Shown here: piece by piece, positions 26,282 through 35,291 of the stretch
Layout: each line of letters begins with the position of its first letter
Numbering within the stretch: position 1 is the stretch's first letter
Assembly: GCA_949296075.1 (NCBI GenBank)
Contig: CASFNG010000004.1
Location: forward strand, 186,001-250,000
DNA from: an uncultured Parabacteroides sp.
Lineage (GTDB): Bacteria > Bacteroidota > Bacteroidia > Bacteroidales > Tannerellaceae
Direction: 5' to 3'
DNA length: 64,000 nt
Translations under genes and position numbers: made by a program
Notes under the pieces: model-generated
What the model was told of the DNA's origin: nothing
The model's input: only the letters and a program-made list of their open reading frames with translations
The model's database searches: none

Positions 26282-27556
26282 TTAATCTGCCCGCATGGCT
26301 TCGATGGCGGTTATCTGGATCGCTTTCCGGGCGGGGAAGTAGCCTGCCAGCACGCCCGCCACGACGATCAGCAAGGTGGCCGAGGTGGCTATCGAGAGGT
26401 TGACGGTCGGGTCGCGGAATATGCTCATGTTCTCGCCGACATTCCCGCCGGACTGGGCTCCGGCCTGCGCCATCATCATCAGGTGGTTGATCAGCTCCGT
26501 GAGCCCGATCCCCACGACCATCCCGATATAGCCGAAGGCCGCCGTGACGAGTATGGCCTCGGTGATCACCAACAAGAGGATGGAGCGAGGCTTCGCCCCC
26601 AACGCTTTCCGGATACCGAACTCTTTCGTCCGCTCGCGCACGGTGATCAGCATGATATTGCTTACGCCTACGATACCCGCCATGAGTGTGCCGATGCCGA
26701 TGATCCAGATGAAGAGATTGATGCCGCCCATCATGGTATGCATCATCCTGAACTCATTGGCCATGTTCCATAGGCCAATGGCGTTCTGGTCGGTGGGGTC
26801 GAACTGGTGGCGGTGCGCCATCCAGCCGCGGAAACGTGCCTCGAAAGCCTCGTTCTCCTCCTCGGTGACGACCCCTTTCAGGGTGAAGGTCAGCGAGCCG
26901 AAGCCGTACCCTTTATTGTAAAGGAGCTGGGCGACAGAGAAGGGGATATAGGCGGGGGCGTTGTTGCTCTTGTCGTCGTCGTTATAGACACCCACCACCT
27001 GGAACATCACGTCGCCACATCGCACGTATTCCCCTAAAGGCTGGCGGTCGCGGAAGAGCACCTCCGCCATGCGCGGGCTCAATACGATCACCTTCCGCCG
27101 CTCCCGCATATCCTGCTCGTTGATGAAGCGCCCGTTGCGCGTCTCCACGTTCACGTAATTGATCCGGGCATGATCGGGATAGACCCCTTCGGTCTGTCCC
27201 GTGATATACTCTTTGTTATAGGTAAGGGTGTCGGCGTGCGAGATGGTAGCCGAGAGGAGATCCACCTCCGGGAAGTCCCGTTTCAGCGCGGACAGATCCT
27301 CTTCCTTGAAACTGATGCTACGGTTCGGCTGCATTCCTTTCCACGGCTTGGTGGTATAGCGCGTCCACGCCTCGACCCGGTTGCTGGCGAAATTGCGGAA
27401 GTTGTACATCACGCCATTGTGCAGCCCGTTGCCCGCTCCCAAGAGGACGATCAGCATGAAGATGCCCCACGCGACGGAGAAGCCGGTCAGGAAGGTACGT
27501 AGCTTATTCTTGCGCACGGTGCTCCAGATCTCCCGGAAGTTGTCGAAGTCAAACAT
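26282..27556 (-). CDS. MacB-type ABC transporter permease 1
   Basis: A 424-residue permease of the same design: first helix around FSVAWGIFMLIVLLGAGNGL, a periplasmic domain of about 220 residues, and three C-terminal helices with VRERTKEFGIRKALGAKPRS as the ATPase-contact segment. A Gly/Ala/Met-rich loop (MMMAQAGAQSGGNVGENM) near residue 365 is absent from permease 2. Its ATG overlaps the end of the ATPase gene by eight bases, suggesting translational coupling. It probably pairs with the next permease. Confidence 0.9.
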   Translation of the reverse strand: MFDFDNFREIWSTVRKNKLRTFLTGFSVAWGIFMLIVLLGAGNGLHNGVMYNFRNFASNRVEAWTRYTTKPWKGMQPNRSISFKEEDLSALKRDFPEVDLLSATISHADTLTYNKEYITGQTEGVYPDHARINYVNVETRNGRFINEQDMRERRKVIVLSPRMAEVLFRDRQPLGEYVRCGDVMFQVVGVYNDDDKSNNAPAYIPFSVAQLLYNKGYGFGSLTFTLKGVVTEEENEAFEARFRGWMAHRHQFDPTDQNAIGLWNMANEFRMMHTMMGGINLFIWIIGIGTLMAGIVGVSNIMLITVRERTKEFGIRKALGAKPRSILLLVITEAILVTAAFGYIGMVVGIGLTELINHLMMMAQAGAQSGGNVGENMSIFRDPTVNLSIATSATLLIVVAGVLAGYFPARKAIQITAIEAMRAD

Positions 27557-28235
27557 GGCTCATCCCTTTCTCTACGTGTTCGATCCGTCCGTCCTTTACC
27601 CGGATGATCCGGTCGGTCGCCTCAGCCACCGAGGGCTCGTGGGTGACGATCACCATCGTCATCCCTTCCCGGTTCACCTGGCGGAGCAGCTCCATCACCT
27701 CGACAGTCGTCTTGCTGTCGAGCGCGCCGGTCGGCTCGTCGGCGAGGATCACCTGCGGATGGGCGATGAGCGCCCGGGCGATCGCCACCCGCTGCTTCTG
27801 CCCGCCCGACATCTCGTTGGGCAGGTGTTCCGCCCAATCCTTCAGCCCTACCATATCGAGATACTCCAATGCCAAGGCGTTTCGCCGCTTCCGGCCTATA
27901 CCTTGGTAGTAGAGCGGCAGGGCGACGTTCTCCATCGCATTCTTGAACGAGATCAGGTTGAACGACTGGAATATGAAACCGATCATCCGGTTGCGGTACT
28001 CCGCCGCCCGGCTCTCGCTCAGATCCTTGATGAGCTGGCCGTTGAGCTGGTAGGTCCCGGTATCGTAGGTGTCCAATATCCCTAAGATATTCAGCAGGGT
28101 GGATTTCCCGGAACCGGAAGCTCCCATGATGGAGACCATCTCCCCCCGCTCGATGTCGAGGTCGATCCCTTTGAGTACGTGGAGGGGGGCACCGTTGAAG
28201 TAGGTCTTGTTGATCCCCCGAAGTTGTATCATCAT
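27549..28235 (-). CDS. ABC transporter ATP-binding protein (MacB/LolD type)
   Basis: A 228-residue ATPase and the first gene of the exporter operon. Walker A is GASGSGKST at residues 38-46. The signature is MSGGQKQRVAIARAL, Walker B is VILADEPTGALD, and the switch His lies in VIVTHEPSVA. The pattern NKTYFNGAPLHVLKGIDLDI is typical of the LolD/MacB/FtsE group that energises FtsX-like permeases. The gene overlaps permease 1 by eight bases. A TATCTTTA element at 28267-28274 on the minus strand is a plausible but imperfect promoter. Confidence 0.92.
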   Translation of the reverse strand: MMIQLRGINKTYFNGAPLHVLKGIDLDIERGEMVSIMGASGSGKSTLLNILGILDTYDTGTYQLNGQLIKDLSESRAAEYRNRMIGFIFQSFNLISFKNAMENVALPLYYQGIGRKRRNALALEYLDMVGLKDWAEHLPNEMSGGQKQRVAIARALIAHPQVILADEPTGALDSKTTVEVMELLRQVNREGMTMVIVTHEPSVAEATDRIIRVKDGRIEHVEKGMSHV

Positions 28236-28462
28236 TGTGTTGTCGTATTATATACTATGTACGCGATAAAGATAGACTTGAAAATCTGTTTTACCAACTA
28301 TTTCCCTGTCTGTTATCGCGAATATATATGCTTTTAGAATACCTTGTAACGCAAGGATCTTATGTTTATATTATTTTAAGATTATGAGGAAGGGATTCGT
28401 ATTCTCTCCAAGGATTGAGATCCAAATCGTGGAGAAGTTTTCCCGGATTGTTGGGAATGCTT

Positions 28463-28470
28463 TATTTTTG
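28463..28470 (+). promoter_or_regulatory. promoter -7 element of purT
   Basis: TATTTTTG fits TAnnTTTG exactly and lies 25 bases before the ATG at 28496, which supports that start over the in-frame codon at 28415. Confidence 0.65.
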
Positions 28471-28495
28471 TGTTCTCAAACAAAAAAGAAAAACT

Positions 28496-29677
28496 ATGGC
28501 AACAATCGGAACGCCCCTGTCGTCCACGGCCACGAAGGTCGTGCTCTGCGGATCGGGGGAATTGGGAAAAGAATTTGTGATCGAGCTGCAACGCTATGGG
28601 GTAGAGGTGGTAGCGTTGGATAAATACCCGAACGCGCCGGCCATGCAGGTGGCGCATCGCTCGTATGTCGTCTCCATGCTGGATGGCGAGGCGCTGCGGG
28701 CGATTATCGAGAAGGAGAAGCCGGACTATATCGTCCCCGAGGTGGAGGCGATCGCCACGACTACCTTGATGGAGCTGGAGAAGGAGGGGTATCACGTGAT
28801 CCCTACCGCCCGCGCCACTTGGCTGACGATGAACCGCGAGGGGATCCGCCGCCTCGCCGCCGAGGAGTTGTGGCTTCCTACCTCGCCTTACCGGTTTGCC
28901 GCTACGGAGGCGGAGTTCAAGGAGGCGGTGCGCGAGATCGGGATGCCTTGCGTGGTGAAGCCGATCATGAGCTCCAGCGGGCATGGGCAGAGCGTGATCC
29001 GGAAGGAGGAGGAGATCGATCCCGCCTGGCGCTACGCGCAGGAGGGCGGACGTGCCGGGGCAGGCAAGGTGATCGTGGAGGGTTTCGTGGATTTCGATTA
29101 CGAGATCACCCAGCTGACGGTGCGCCATATCGGGGGTACCTCGTTCTTGGAGCCGGTAGGTCACGTGCAGGTGGACGGGGATTACCGGGAGTCGTGGCAA
29201 CCGCAGGCGATGAGCCCCGTGGCCCGGGAGAAAGCCCGGGAGATCGCGGGTAAGGTGACCGAGGCCTTGGGTGGTCGCGGGCTGTTCGGCGTGGAGCTCT
29301 TCGTGAAGGGGGATGAGGTGATCTTCAGCGAGGTATCGCCCCGTCCGCATGATACCGGCATGGTGACGATGATCACGCAGGATCTCTCGCAATTCGCGCT
29401 TCACGCCCGTGCGGTGCTTGGGCTGCCGATCCCGAATATCGCCTTCCACGGGGCGGGCGCTTCCTGCGCTGTCGTGGTGGATGGGGATAGCGACCATTTG
29501 GCGTTGGGTAATCTGGAGCAGGTGCTGGAGCTGCCGGATACCCAGCTGCGTTTCTTCGGGAAGCCGGAGGTGCATGGGCATCGCCGCATGGCGGTCTTGC
29601 TGGCTCGCGGGGCTGACGTGGCGGAGGCCCGGGCGAAAACCGGCGTGATGATGGATCGGTTGCGCGTTCAGCTATAA
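28496..29677 (+). CDS. purT: formate-dependent phosphoribosylglycinamide formyltransferase
   Basis: A 393-residue ATP-grasp enzyme that formylates GAR with formate and ATP in purine synthesis. It starts [20 protein letters not shown]. The pre-ATP-grasp fold holds GSGELGKEF, and the ATP-grasp domain holds [14 protein letters not shown]. The metal-binding part is [20 protein letters not shown] followed by PHDTGMVT, as in E. coli PurT. Formate use suits a fermentative gut anaerobe. It stands alone, divergent from the exporter and convergent with SusCD operon 2. Confidence 0.95.
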   Translation: MATIGTPLSSTATKVVLCGSGELGKEFVIELQRYGVEVVALDKYPNAPAMQVAHRSYVVSMLDGEALRAIIEKEKPDYIVPEVEAIATTTLMELEKEGYHVIPTARATWLTMNREGIRRLAAEELWLPTSPYRFAATEAEFKEAVREIGMPCVVKPIMSSSGHGQSVIRKEEEIDPAWRYAQEGGRAGAGKVIVEGFVDFDYEITQLTVRHIGGTSFLEPVGHVQVDGDYRESWQPQAMSPVAREKAREIAGKVTEALGGRGLFGVELFVKGDEVIFSEVSPRPHDTGMVTMITQDLSQFALHARAVLGLPIPNIAFHGAGASCAVVVDGDSDHLALGNLEQVLELPDTQLRFFGKPEVHGHRRMAVLLARGADVAEARAKTGVMMDRLRVQL

Positions 29678-29689
29678 CCGTTTGACGAA

Positions 29690-29737
29690 AAAAAAGACTC
29701 CCCGGCAGGAGCCTCCTTGGAGGTTTGCCGGGGAGTT
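29690..29737. terminator. bidirectional terminator between purT and SusD2
   Basis: ACTCCCCGGCA at 29697-29707 pairs with TGCCGGGGAGT at 29726-29736. An A run on the left serves the minus strand strongly; the plus-strand tail is weaker. Confidence 0.75.
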
Positions 29738-29761
29738 GTTGTATAGGGACCAAAAATACGA

Positions 29762-31309
29762 TCAATAGTTCTTCACCATTTCCGGATTGAAGTCGGTCTC
29801 CTTCTTCGGGATCTCGAAGATCCATCCGTCCGCATCCGGATCCTTATGCAGGAATCCGCAGTACGAGATGTCGAAGTTGGATCCGGTACGGTCTATCGGC
29901 AGGCCCAAGCGTTTCAGGTCGAACCAGCGGAATCCCTCGCCCCACAACTCGATGCGGCGGCTGTTCATGATCTCTTCCGCCAACGCGTCGCCCGTCTTGC
30001 CGGAGTCCTTGTATTCCGGGTCGCGCTCGTTCATCAAGGCGGCGAAGTACTCTTTCGCTTTCGCATCCTGCCCGGAGCGTGCGTATCCCTCGGCGGCGAT
30101 CAGGTACATCTCGCTGATCCGCATGAAGGCGAAGTCGCCTACGGCATCCGCCGTCCCGCGGGCCGTGAACTTCCGGTTCTGATAGGGCGCTTTCACGTAG
30201 CTGGACTTAGGAACGTCGGCCTTTCCGGTCGGATCCCACCACTGGCGACGCAGATCGGTGGGCGACATCAGGTCGTAGGTGCTTTGGCTGATGCACTTGA
30301 TACCCGTACGGATGGAGCTGGAGTTGAAGTTCCACGACATATAGGCGTAGAAGGAGTAGAAGTAAACCGTCTGGTCGTCTTGCGTCAAGGCGGCGTACAT
30401 CGCCTCTTTCGTGTCCTTGGATATGTTCGGGAATACCGTGTATTTACTGGGATCCTTGCTGATGTCCATCAAGCTCTCCTTGGGCATGATCTCGCATCCG
30501 AAGATCTTTTTCGCCGCCTCGATCGCCTTCACCGCGGTTTCTGCCGCATCGGCGTAACGCTGCTGGGTGAGCAATACACGGGCCTTCATGCCGTAGGCGG
30601 AAGCCGTGCTGTAATGATTCAGGTCGTTAGGCACATAGCCGTCCAAGAGTTGCAGCGCCTCGTCGAGATCGGCGTTGATTTTCGTATAGACCTCCTCCAC
30701 CGTATTTCGCTTCATCGGAGTGATTGCGGATGCGTTATACTCGGAGATGGTACGGTAGGGCACGCCCGGTTGCGAATTGTCCTGCCCGTTCCGGTAGGGT
30801 TTCGCGTAGTATTGTACCAATTGGAAGTGAGCCCACGCGCGGATCACTAAGCATTCGCCCCGGATCTGCTTCGCTAAAGCCTCCTCGGAACCGGCGAACT
30901 TCTCATCCAGCATCTCGATAATGAGGTTCGCGTTCATAATGAACTTGTAGTAGGTTTCCCAGATACCATAATTATATTGTGTCGTGGCATTCGTGGGATA
31001 ACTCCAGTTCAAATACCCTTTGTGCCAATTGATTGTCCCCCAAGTGAGGTCGTCTGCCATCGCTTCCCGGGCGATAATAAAGCCCGGTTCGGCGCCCATG
31101 CCTTGATTTGCCAAGTCTTGCGATACCATCTTCCGGTGGATACCGTTCAAGGCGGCATAGAGGTTATCTAAGGATTTGGTCATGGTGCTAACGCTTACCT
31201 TCTCGGTCGGGACCGTATCCATGTAATCGCTGGAGCATCCTGTCCCGAAAAGGGATCCCGCCAACAGGAGACTCAACGCGAACTGCTTATATAATTTTGA
31301 ATTTCTCAT
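29762..31309 (-). CDS. SusD/RagB family nutrient-binding lipoprotein 2
   Basis: A 515-residue paralogue of the SusD at 17.2-18.7 kb. The lipoprotein signal ends GTGC and the mature start CSSDYMDTVPTEKVS is nearly the same. Long segments are identical, for example SFYAYMSWNFNSSSIRTGIK and MNSRRIELWGEGFRWFDLKR. It differs by about 15 extra residues around 240 (SLMDISKDPSKYTVFPNIS) and several substitutions near the ligand face. This suggests duplication followed by change of ligand specificity. It follows susC2 by 29 bases and ends at a strong terminator. Confidence 0.93.
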   Translation of the reverse strand: MRNSKLYKQFALSLLLAGSLFGTGCSSDYMDTVPTEKVSVSTMTKSLDNLYAALNGIHRKMVSQDLANQGMGAEPGFIIAREAMADDLTWGTINWHKGYLNWSYPTNATTQYNYGIWETYYKFIMNANLIIEMLDEKFAGSEEALAKQIRGECLVIRAWAHFQLVQYYAKPYRNGQDNSQPGVPYRTISEYNASAITPMKRNTVEEVYTKINADLDEALQLLDGYVPNDLNHYSTASAYGMKARVLLTQQRYADAAETAVKAIEAAKKIFGCEIMPKESLMDISKDPSKYTVFPNISKDTKEAMYAALTQDDQTVYFYSFYAYMSWNFNSSSIRTGIKCISQSTYDLMSPTDLRRQWWDPTGKADVPKSSYVKAPYQNRKFTARGTADAVGDFAFMRISEMYLIAAEGYARSGQDAKAKEYFAALMNERDPEYKDSGKTGDALAEEIMNSRRIELWGEGFRWFDLKRLGLPIDRTGSNFDISYCGFLHKDPDADGWIFEIPKKETDFNPEMVKNY

Positions 31310-31338
31310 CTCGATTCGATTTTAACTGTTTACCACGT

Positions 31339-34300
31339 TTAGAATGATACGTTTAAGCCAATCGTGAAGTTTCTCGACGGCATATACTCGTTGTATGTGA
31401 TACCGTTGTACTGCGCTTGCGGATTCAATCCCTGCCGAGCCTTGATCATGAAGAGATTCTCGGAGCTGAGGTTGAGGCTTGCCCCCTTGATGCTCGCCTT
31501 CTCCAACAGCGCCTTCGGCAAGGTATATGAGAGCACGATGGAGCGCAGGTTCAGGTAGCTTGCGTTAGTCAACCAACGGGTTGAGTAACTTTGCCCTATG
31601 CTGGTCGCGAACGTGGCGTTGTTATCCAGCCTTGGCACGTCCGTGACTTGTCCGGGTGTTGTCCAGGCCCGGTGCAGATCCGGCGACATGGCTTCTCCGT
31701 AATTCGAGTTGTCCATCAGCCCCGCATAGCTTGTATCGAGGATCTTGCCTCCGATAGAGTAGGAGAAGGTCGCTGCCAAGTCGAACGCCTTGTAGCCTAC
31801 TTTCACGTTGAAACCACCATATACGGTCGGGATCGGCGAGCCGCTGAAGTCATATTTCGCGTAGGAATAGCTATTCGTCAGCTTTTGTCCGTCTTTTTCC
31901 ACCACAGTTTTTAAGGCCGATTTGCTGGTGTTTGTCTCGTCGAATAGGTAGAGCCCATCGCCGTTGTCCGGGTTTACGCCCCACCACTGGCGCAGCCAGA
32001 ACTCATAGATGGAGTGGCCTTCCATCAACTTCTTGGATCCATCGATAATTCCTTCCTTACGGTTGAGATCCGGTAAGCGAAGAAGCTTATTATTGATGAA
32101 GGTGGCGTTCAGCCCGGCCGACAGTCTCCAGTCCTTATTTTGCAGGATCTGGTAATTCAAGTCGATCTCGACTCCCTGGTTCCTTACCTTACCCACGTTC
32201 TGAATGATGGATTGTACGCCGCCTTCCAAAGGCTGGCTTATGTCGAACAAGAGGTCGCGTGAGGCTTTCCGGAAGTATTCGATCGTACCGGTCAGCTTAC
32301 CGAACAGCCCGAACTCCAAGGCGAGGTCAGAAGATACCTGTGTTTCCCATTTCAAGTCCTTGAACGCGATTCTCGGGAAATAGACACCTCCCTCTTTGCC
32401 ATTGTTGATGCCTAAGTCGTAGAGTGATTGTGAAGGGTAATAATCCTGATACCCATCAGCGTCCCGGATGGCATCGTTACCCGTCTCACCATACGAACCT
32501 CTCAGCTTCAAGTTGTCAATCCAAGTGAGATCCTTCATGAACTCCTCTTCGCTGATTCGCCAAGAGAGACCGAAAGAGTAGAAGTTACCCCAACGATTGT
32601 CCTTGGTAAACCGGGAGGAACCATCCCGTCGATAGGAGGCGGTCAGGTAGTAGCGGTCACTGTAATCGTAGTTCAATCGGGCGAAGTATCCCTCCTTCTT
32701 ATAATCCTGTGTAAAGGATGACATCTCGCTGATCTTTACAAAGTTGCCGAACTCATAGATGCCGGATACGATCTCTTGGGTCTTCAGTCCATAGTTATAG
32801 CGATAGCGGTAGCTATAGTTCTCGTGACCTAACAAAATATCGAAGTTATGCTGTCCGAAGCTCTTCGTATAGTTAATCAACTGGTTGAGAGTCTGCGTCA
32901 GGTACCCCCGTTGGCGGATGCTCAGACGACCCGGTCCCGCGGTGCCATCGCCCACCTTCGGGTTGTCGTATTTGCTACGACGGTCGTCGCGGTTATCCAA
33001 CGCGTAGTTCACCGTCAGGTTCAATCCCTCGATCGGGGTGATCGTCAGGTACGTACGTGCGCTGGTGTTCGTGGAGGTCAGCTCCAGTTCGTTCCACAAC
33101 GTCTCGGCTACCGCGTCACGGCCGTTGCTGGATACCCGTTTCCCTTCATAGTCGAAAGTATACTGGCTCGGGTCGGTCGTTACCTTGTTGTTCTCATCCA
33201 AATAGGCTCCGCTTTCAAGGTCGTGCCGGTGCACCGGATAGATCGGCGCCATTTCACGGATAAACCGGGTCAGGTTATTGTATGCGGAGGAATTATCCGT
33301 CGTAGCGGTAGAGGTATTTGAGTTGGTACGGCTCAAGCCTAAGTTCAATCCCGTCTTCATCCACTTCACCGGATAGATATTGTAGTTCAAGCGCGCGTTG
33401 TAACGCTCGAAATCGGTCTTGATCATGTAGCCCTTGTCGTTTAAGTAACCGATAGAGGCATAGGTATCGCTCTTGTCAGTCTTCGTGTTGTACGCGAGGC
33501 TGTACTCCTGACGGTGACCGGTGCGGTAAGCCGCGTCCTCCCAATCTAAGTCGTCGCCCCACTTCAAGGCTTGGGCCGACGGGTTGAGCAACCCATCGGT
33601 GCCGACGATCTGATCGTCGGCAATTCCCGTGAAGGGATTATATTTTAATTTCTTGAATATTCCTGCTGAAGCTAATTGTGCCGCCTCTCCCGGGTCTTTC
33701 CCCGCGGTGATGTACGCGTTCTTCATCATTGCCCATTGCAGGGGATAATAGTCGTATACCCCTACCGTGGCGTAGTCCTTGTACGCCCGGGTGGACCAGC
33801 CTTGCGAGATGTTGAGTGTCACGCCCGCGCCATCCTTGGCGGAACCCTTCTTCGTGGTGATCAATACCACACCGTTGCCGGCGCTGGAGCCGTAAAGAGA
33901 GGTTGAAGCCGCGTCTTTCAGGATCGTGAACGACTCGATGTCCGCCGGGCTGATCGAGGAGATCTCGCCGGTGAAGATTGCGCCATCCACCACATACAAG
34001 GGCGTGCTGCCCGCGTTGACGGAGCCGAAGCCGCGGATCCTGACCTTGGCCGACTCACCCGGTTGCCCGTGCGCTGAGGTCATTTGAACGCCCGAGGTAT
34101 TCCCCTCCAAAGCCGAGATCGCGTTGCTGAGCGGGCGTTTCTCCATGAGCGCCGCGCCTACCGTGGAGGCCGATCCCGTGAATGAGCTTTTCTTCGCCGT
34201 ACCGTAAGCCACGACCAGCACCTCGTCGAGAGCCTGCTGGTCTTCCCGCAGCGTGACGGTCACGTTGTCCTGGTTCCCCTTCAGCGCGATTTCCTGGGTC

Positions 34301-34605
34301 GTATAGCCGATGTAAGATACTACCAAGATGGCGTTCTCGGGTACATTATTTAATATGGCCCGTCCGTCCACCCCGGAGATGTTCCCGTTCGTCGTCCCTT
34401 TTACCATGATGTTCGCGCCGACGATCGGTCCATGTTGATCCACGATGAGGCAACTTACCTGCCTGCCGGATTGTTGCACGCCCGTAATACCTGTATGCGG
34501 GGCCAGGGCGGAGAGATCCGTCTCAGCGGCGAGCGCGGCGTGAGCCCCGTACAGAAAAAAAGAAGCACCTAAAAGGATTGGCTTCCATAATACCACATTG
34601 CTCAT
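31339..34605 (-). CDS. SusC/RagA family TonB-linked outer-membrane protein 2
   Basis: A 1088-residue paralogue of SusC1. Signal peptide residues 1-27 (ending HAALAAE) lead into a variable stretch, then the carboxypeptidase-regulatory-like domain VSCLIVDQHGPIVGANIMVK. From ALDEVLVVAYGTAKKSSFTG onward it is nearly collinear with SusC1 through plug and barrel, ending SRNFTIGLNVSF. The N-terminal 110 residues and parts of the barrel loops are the most diverged. There is no STN domain. An 80-bp identical tract shared with susC1 points to recent exchange or duplication. Confidence 0.95.
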   Translation of the reverse strand: MSNVVLWKPILLGASFFLYGAHAALAAETDLSALAPHTGITGVQQSGRQVSCLIVDQHGPIVGANIMVKGTTNGNISGVDGRAILNNVPENAILVVSYIGYTTQEIALKGNQDNVTVTLREDQQALDEVLVVAYGTAKKSSFTGSASTVGAALMEKRPLSNAISALEGNTSGVQMTSAHGQPGESAKVRIRGFGSVNAGSTPLYVVDGAIFTGEISSISPADIESFTILKDAASTSLYGSSAGNGVVLITTKKGSAKDGAGVTLNISQGWSTRAYKDYATVGVYDYYPLQWAMMKNAYITAGKDPGEAAQLASAGIFKKLKYNPFTGIADDQIVGTDGLLNPSAQALKWGDDLDWEDAAYRTGHRQEYSLAYNTKTDKSDTYASIGYLNDKGYMIKTDFERYNARLNYNIYPVKWMKTGLNLGLSRTNSNTSTATTDNSSAYNNLTRFIREMAPIYPVHRHDLESGAYLDENNKVTTDPSQYTFDYEGKRVSSNGRDAVAETLWNELELTSTNTSARTYLTITPIEGLNLTVNYALDNRDDRRSKYDNPKVGDGTAGPGRLSIRQRGYLTQTLNQLINYTKSFGQHNFDILLGHENYSYRYRYNYGLKTQEIVSGIYEFGNFVKISEMSSFTQDYKKEGYFARLNYDYSDRYYLTASYRRDGSSRFTKDNRWGNFYSFGLSWRISEEEFMKDLTWIDNLKLRGSYGETGNDAIRDADGYQDYYPSQSLYDLGINNGKEGGVYFPRIAFKDLKWETQVSSDLALEFGLFGKLTGTIEYFRKASRDLLFDISQPLEGGVQSIIQNVGKVRNQGVEIDLNYQILQNKDWRLSAGLNATFINNKLLRLPDLNRKEGIIDGSKKLMEGHSIYEFWLRQWWGVNPDNGDGLYLFDETNTSKSALKTVVEKDGQKLTNSYSYAKYDFSGSPIPTVYGGFNVKVGYKAFDLAATFSYSIGGKILDTSYAGLMDNSNYGEAMSPDLHRAWTTPGQVTDVPRLDNNATFATSIGQSYSTRWLTNASYLNLRSIVLSYTLPKALLEKASIKGASLNLSSENLFMIKARQGLNPQAQYNGITYNEYMPSRNFTIGLNVSF
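33173..33252. repeat. 80-bp tract identical to 20547-20626
   Basis: This is the second copy of the perfect-identity tract, inside susC2. The run of 51 identical bases follows at 33574-33624. Confidence 0.9.
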
Positions 34606-34987
34606 AAAACTAATAATTAGAGGTTTTGAATACTTAAATAGGCAAGAAGTTCGATCCTGAATCGCGCTTCCCTTTGGGGGAGGCCGCCGGAGGTTAGATC
34701 TTGGCTTGGGTCCGCTCCGGGATTTAGCTGGCGTTTCAATCTGTCACTTTTGTCTATTTGGCGTTTCCTGATTATTCATTTTTCGCAAATATATACGGTT
34801 TTTTGTAAAATGCAATATTTTTTGAATGATTTTTCCGGGATTATATCTCCTTTTTAATCAGCCATATAAGTGTTGTTCCGGGGCGTTTATCGATGCGCCC
34901 TTTGTTTTTCAAGGCTTCGGTTTTGGTTAATCCGGGTTTGTGATTTTTTGTATTTGTTTGGAAAAAGAGCGGAAAAGTGAGGGCGTT
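34606..34987. other. leader and promoter region of SusCD operon 2
   Basis: No convincing gene is present. The susC2 leader (about 175 bases) and its promoter at 34786-34793 occupy the left part. On the minus strand a 34-codon ORF (34991-34887, MKRPHFSALFP start) overlaps the repressor stop as ATGA, but it resembles no HipA. The frame in line with the repressor stays open for 48 codons after its stop. Both are weak signals. Confidence 0.5.
34786..34793 (-). promoter_or_regulatory. promoter -7 element of SusCD operon 2
   Basis: Minus-strand TATATTTG is an exact match. The ATTG 19 bases upstream is a weak -33 box. Confidence 0.6.
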
Positions 34988-35206
34988 TCATGGCTCTTTA
35001 TTTCTATGAATAGGTATCGCTCCTACCTCGTGGCCGAACAGATTCAATATCTGATTTACCTTATCTAATCGGAGAGTCGGTTTGCCTTGCTCTAACTCGC
35101 GGACAAAACGCAGTCCGACCCCAGATTTCTCGGAGAGCTCGACCTGCGTCAGCTCATATTGCTTTCGCATGGCTTTCACGAATGTGGAGAGTGTTGTTTG
35201 ATTCAT
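34988..35206 (-). CDS. orphan HipB/y4mF-type XRE repressor
   Basis: A 72-residue helix-turn-helix protein. Helices around AMRKQYELTQVELSEKSGVG and LRFVRELEQGKPTLRLDKVN form an XRE fold. Size and pattern match the y4mF/HipB-like group, whose genes normally sit just before a hipA kinase toxin gene. No hipA-like ORF is found downstream or nearby, so it is either an orphan antitoxin or an independent regulator. Its promoter region carries three regularly spaced palindromes, implying autoregulation and perhaps control of the divergent MBL gene. Confidence 0.85.
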   Translation of the reverse strand: MNQTTLSTFVKAMRKQYELTQVELSEKSGVGLRFVRELEQGKPTLRLDKVNQILNLFGHEVGAIPIHRNKEP

Positions 35207-35210
35207 TCAT

Positions 35211-35228
35211 TATACCCTTATGGGTGCA
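35211..35228. promoter_or_regulatory. operator-like palindrome 1
   Basis: TATACC-N6-GGTGCA is the weakest of three related sites. It covers the predicted transcription start of the repressor gene, four bases before its ATG. Confidence 0.6.
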
Positions 35229-35234
35229 AATGTA
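35227..35234 (-). promoter_or_regulatory. promoter -7 element of the repressor gene
   Basis: Minus-strand TACATTTG fits TAnnTTTG and touches palindrome 1. Palindrome 2 covers the -33 position. Confidence 0.6.
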
Positions 35235-35251
35235 AGAAATAATTCTTGTTC

Positions 35252-35269
35252 TACACCCGTTAAGGTATA
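35252..35269. promoter_or_regulatory. operator-like palindrome 2
   Basis: TACACC-N6-GGTATA, one mismatch from a perfect 6-bp inverted repeat, is centred 41 bp from palindrome 1. Confidence 0.65.
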
Positions 35270-35291
35270 AAATTGTTTTGCGGTGGCTTAT

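Noticed and set aside
17179-34605. Composite transposon carrying the exporter
   Set aside because: The flanking repeats are SusCD genes, not insertion sequences, and no transposase or target duplication was seen.
34887-34991. HipA toxin fragment after the HipB-type gene
   Set aside because: The 34-codon ORF overlapping the stop has no resemblance to the HipA N-terminal domain and is too short to judge.
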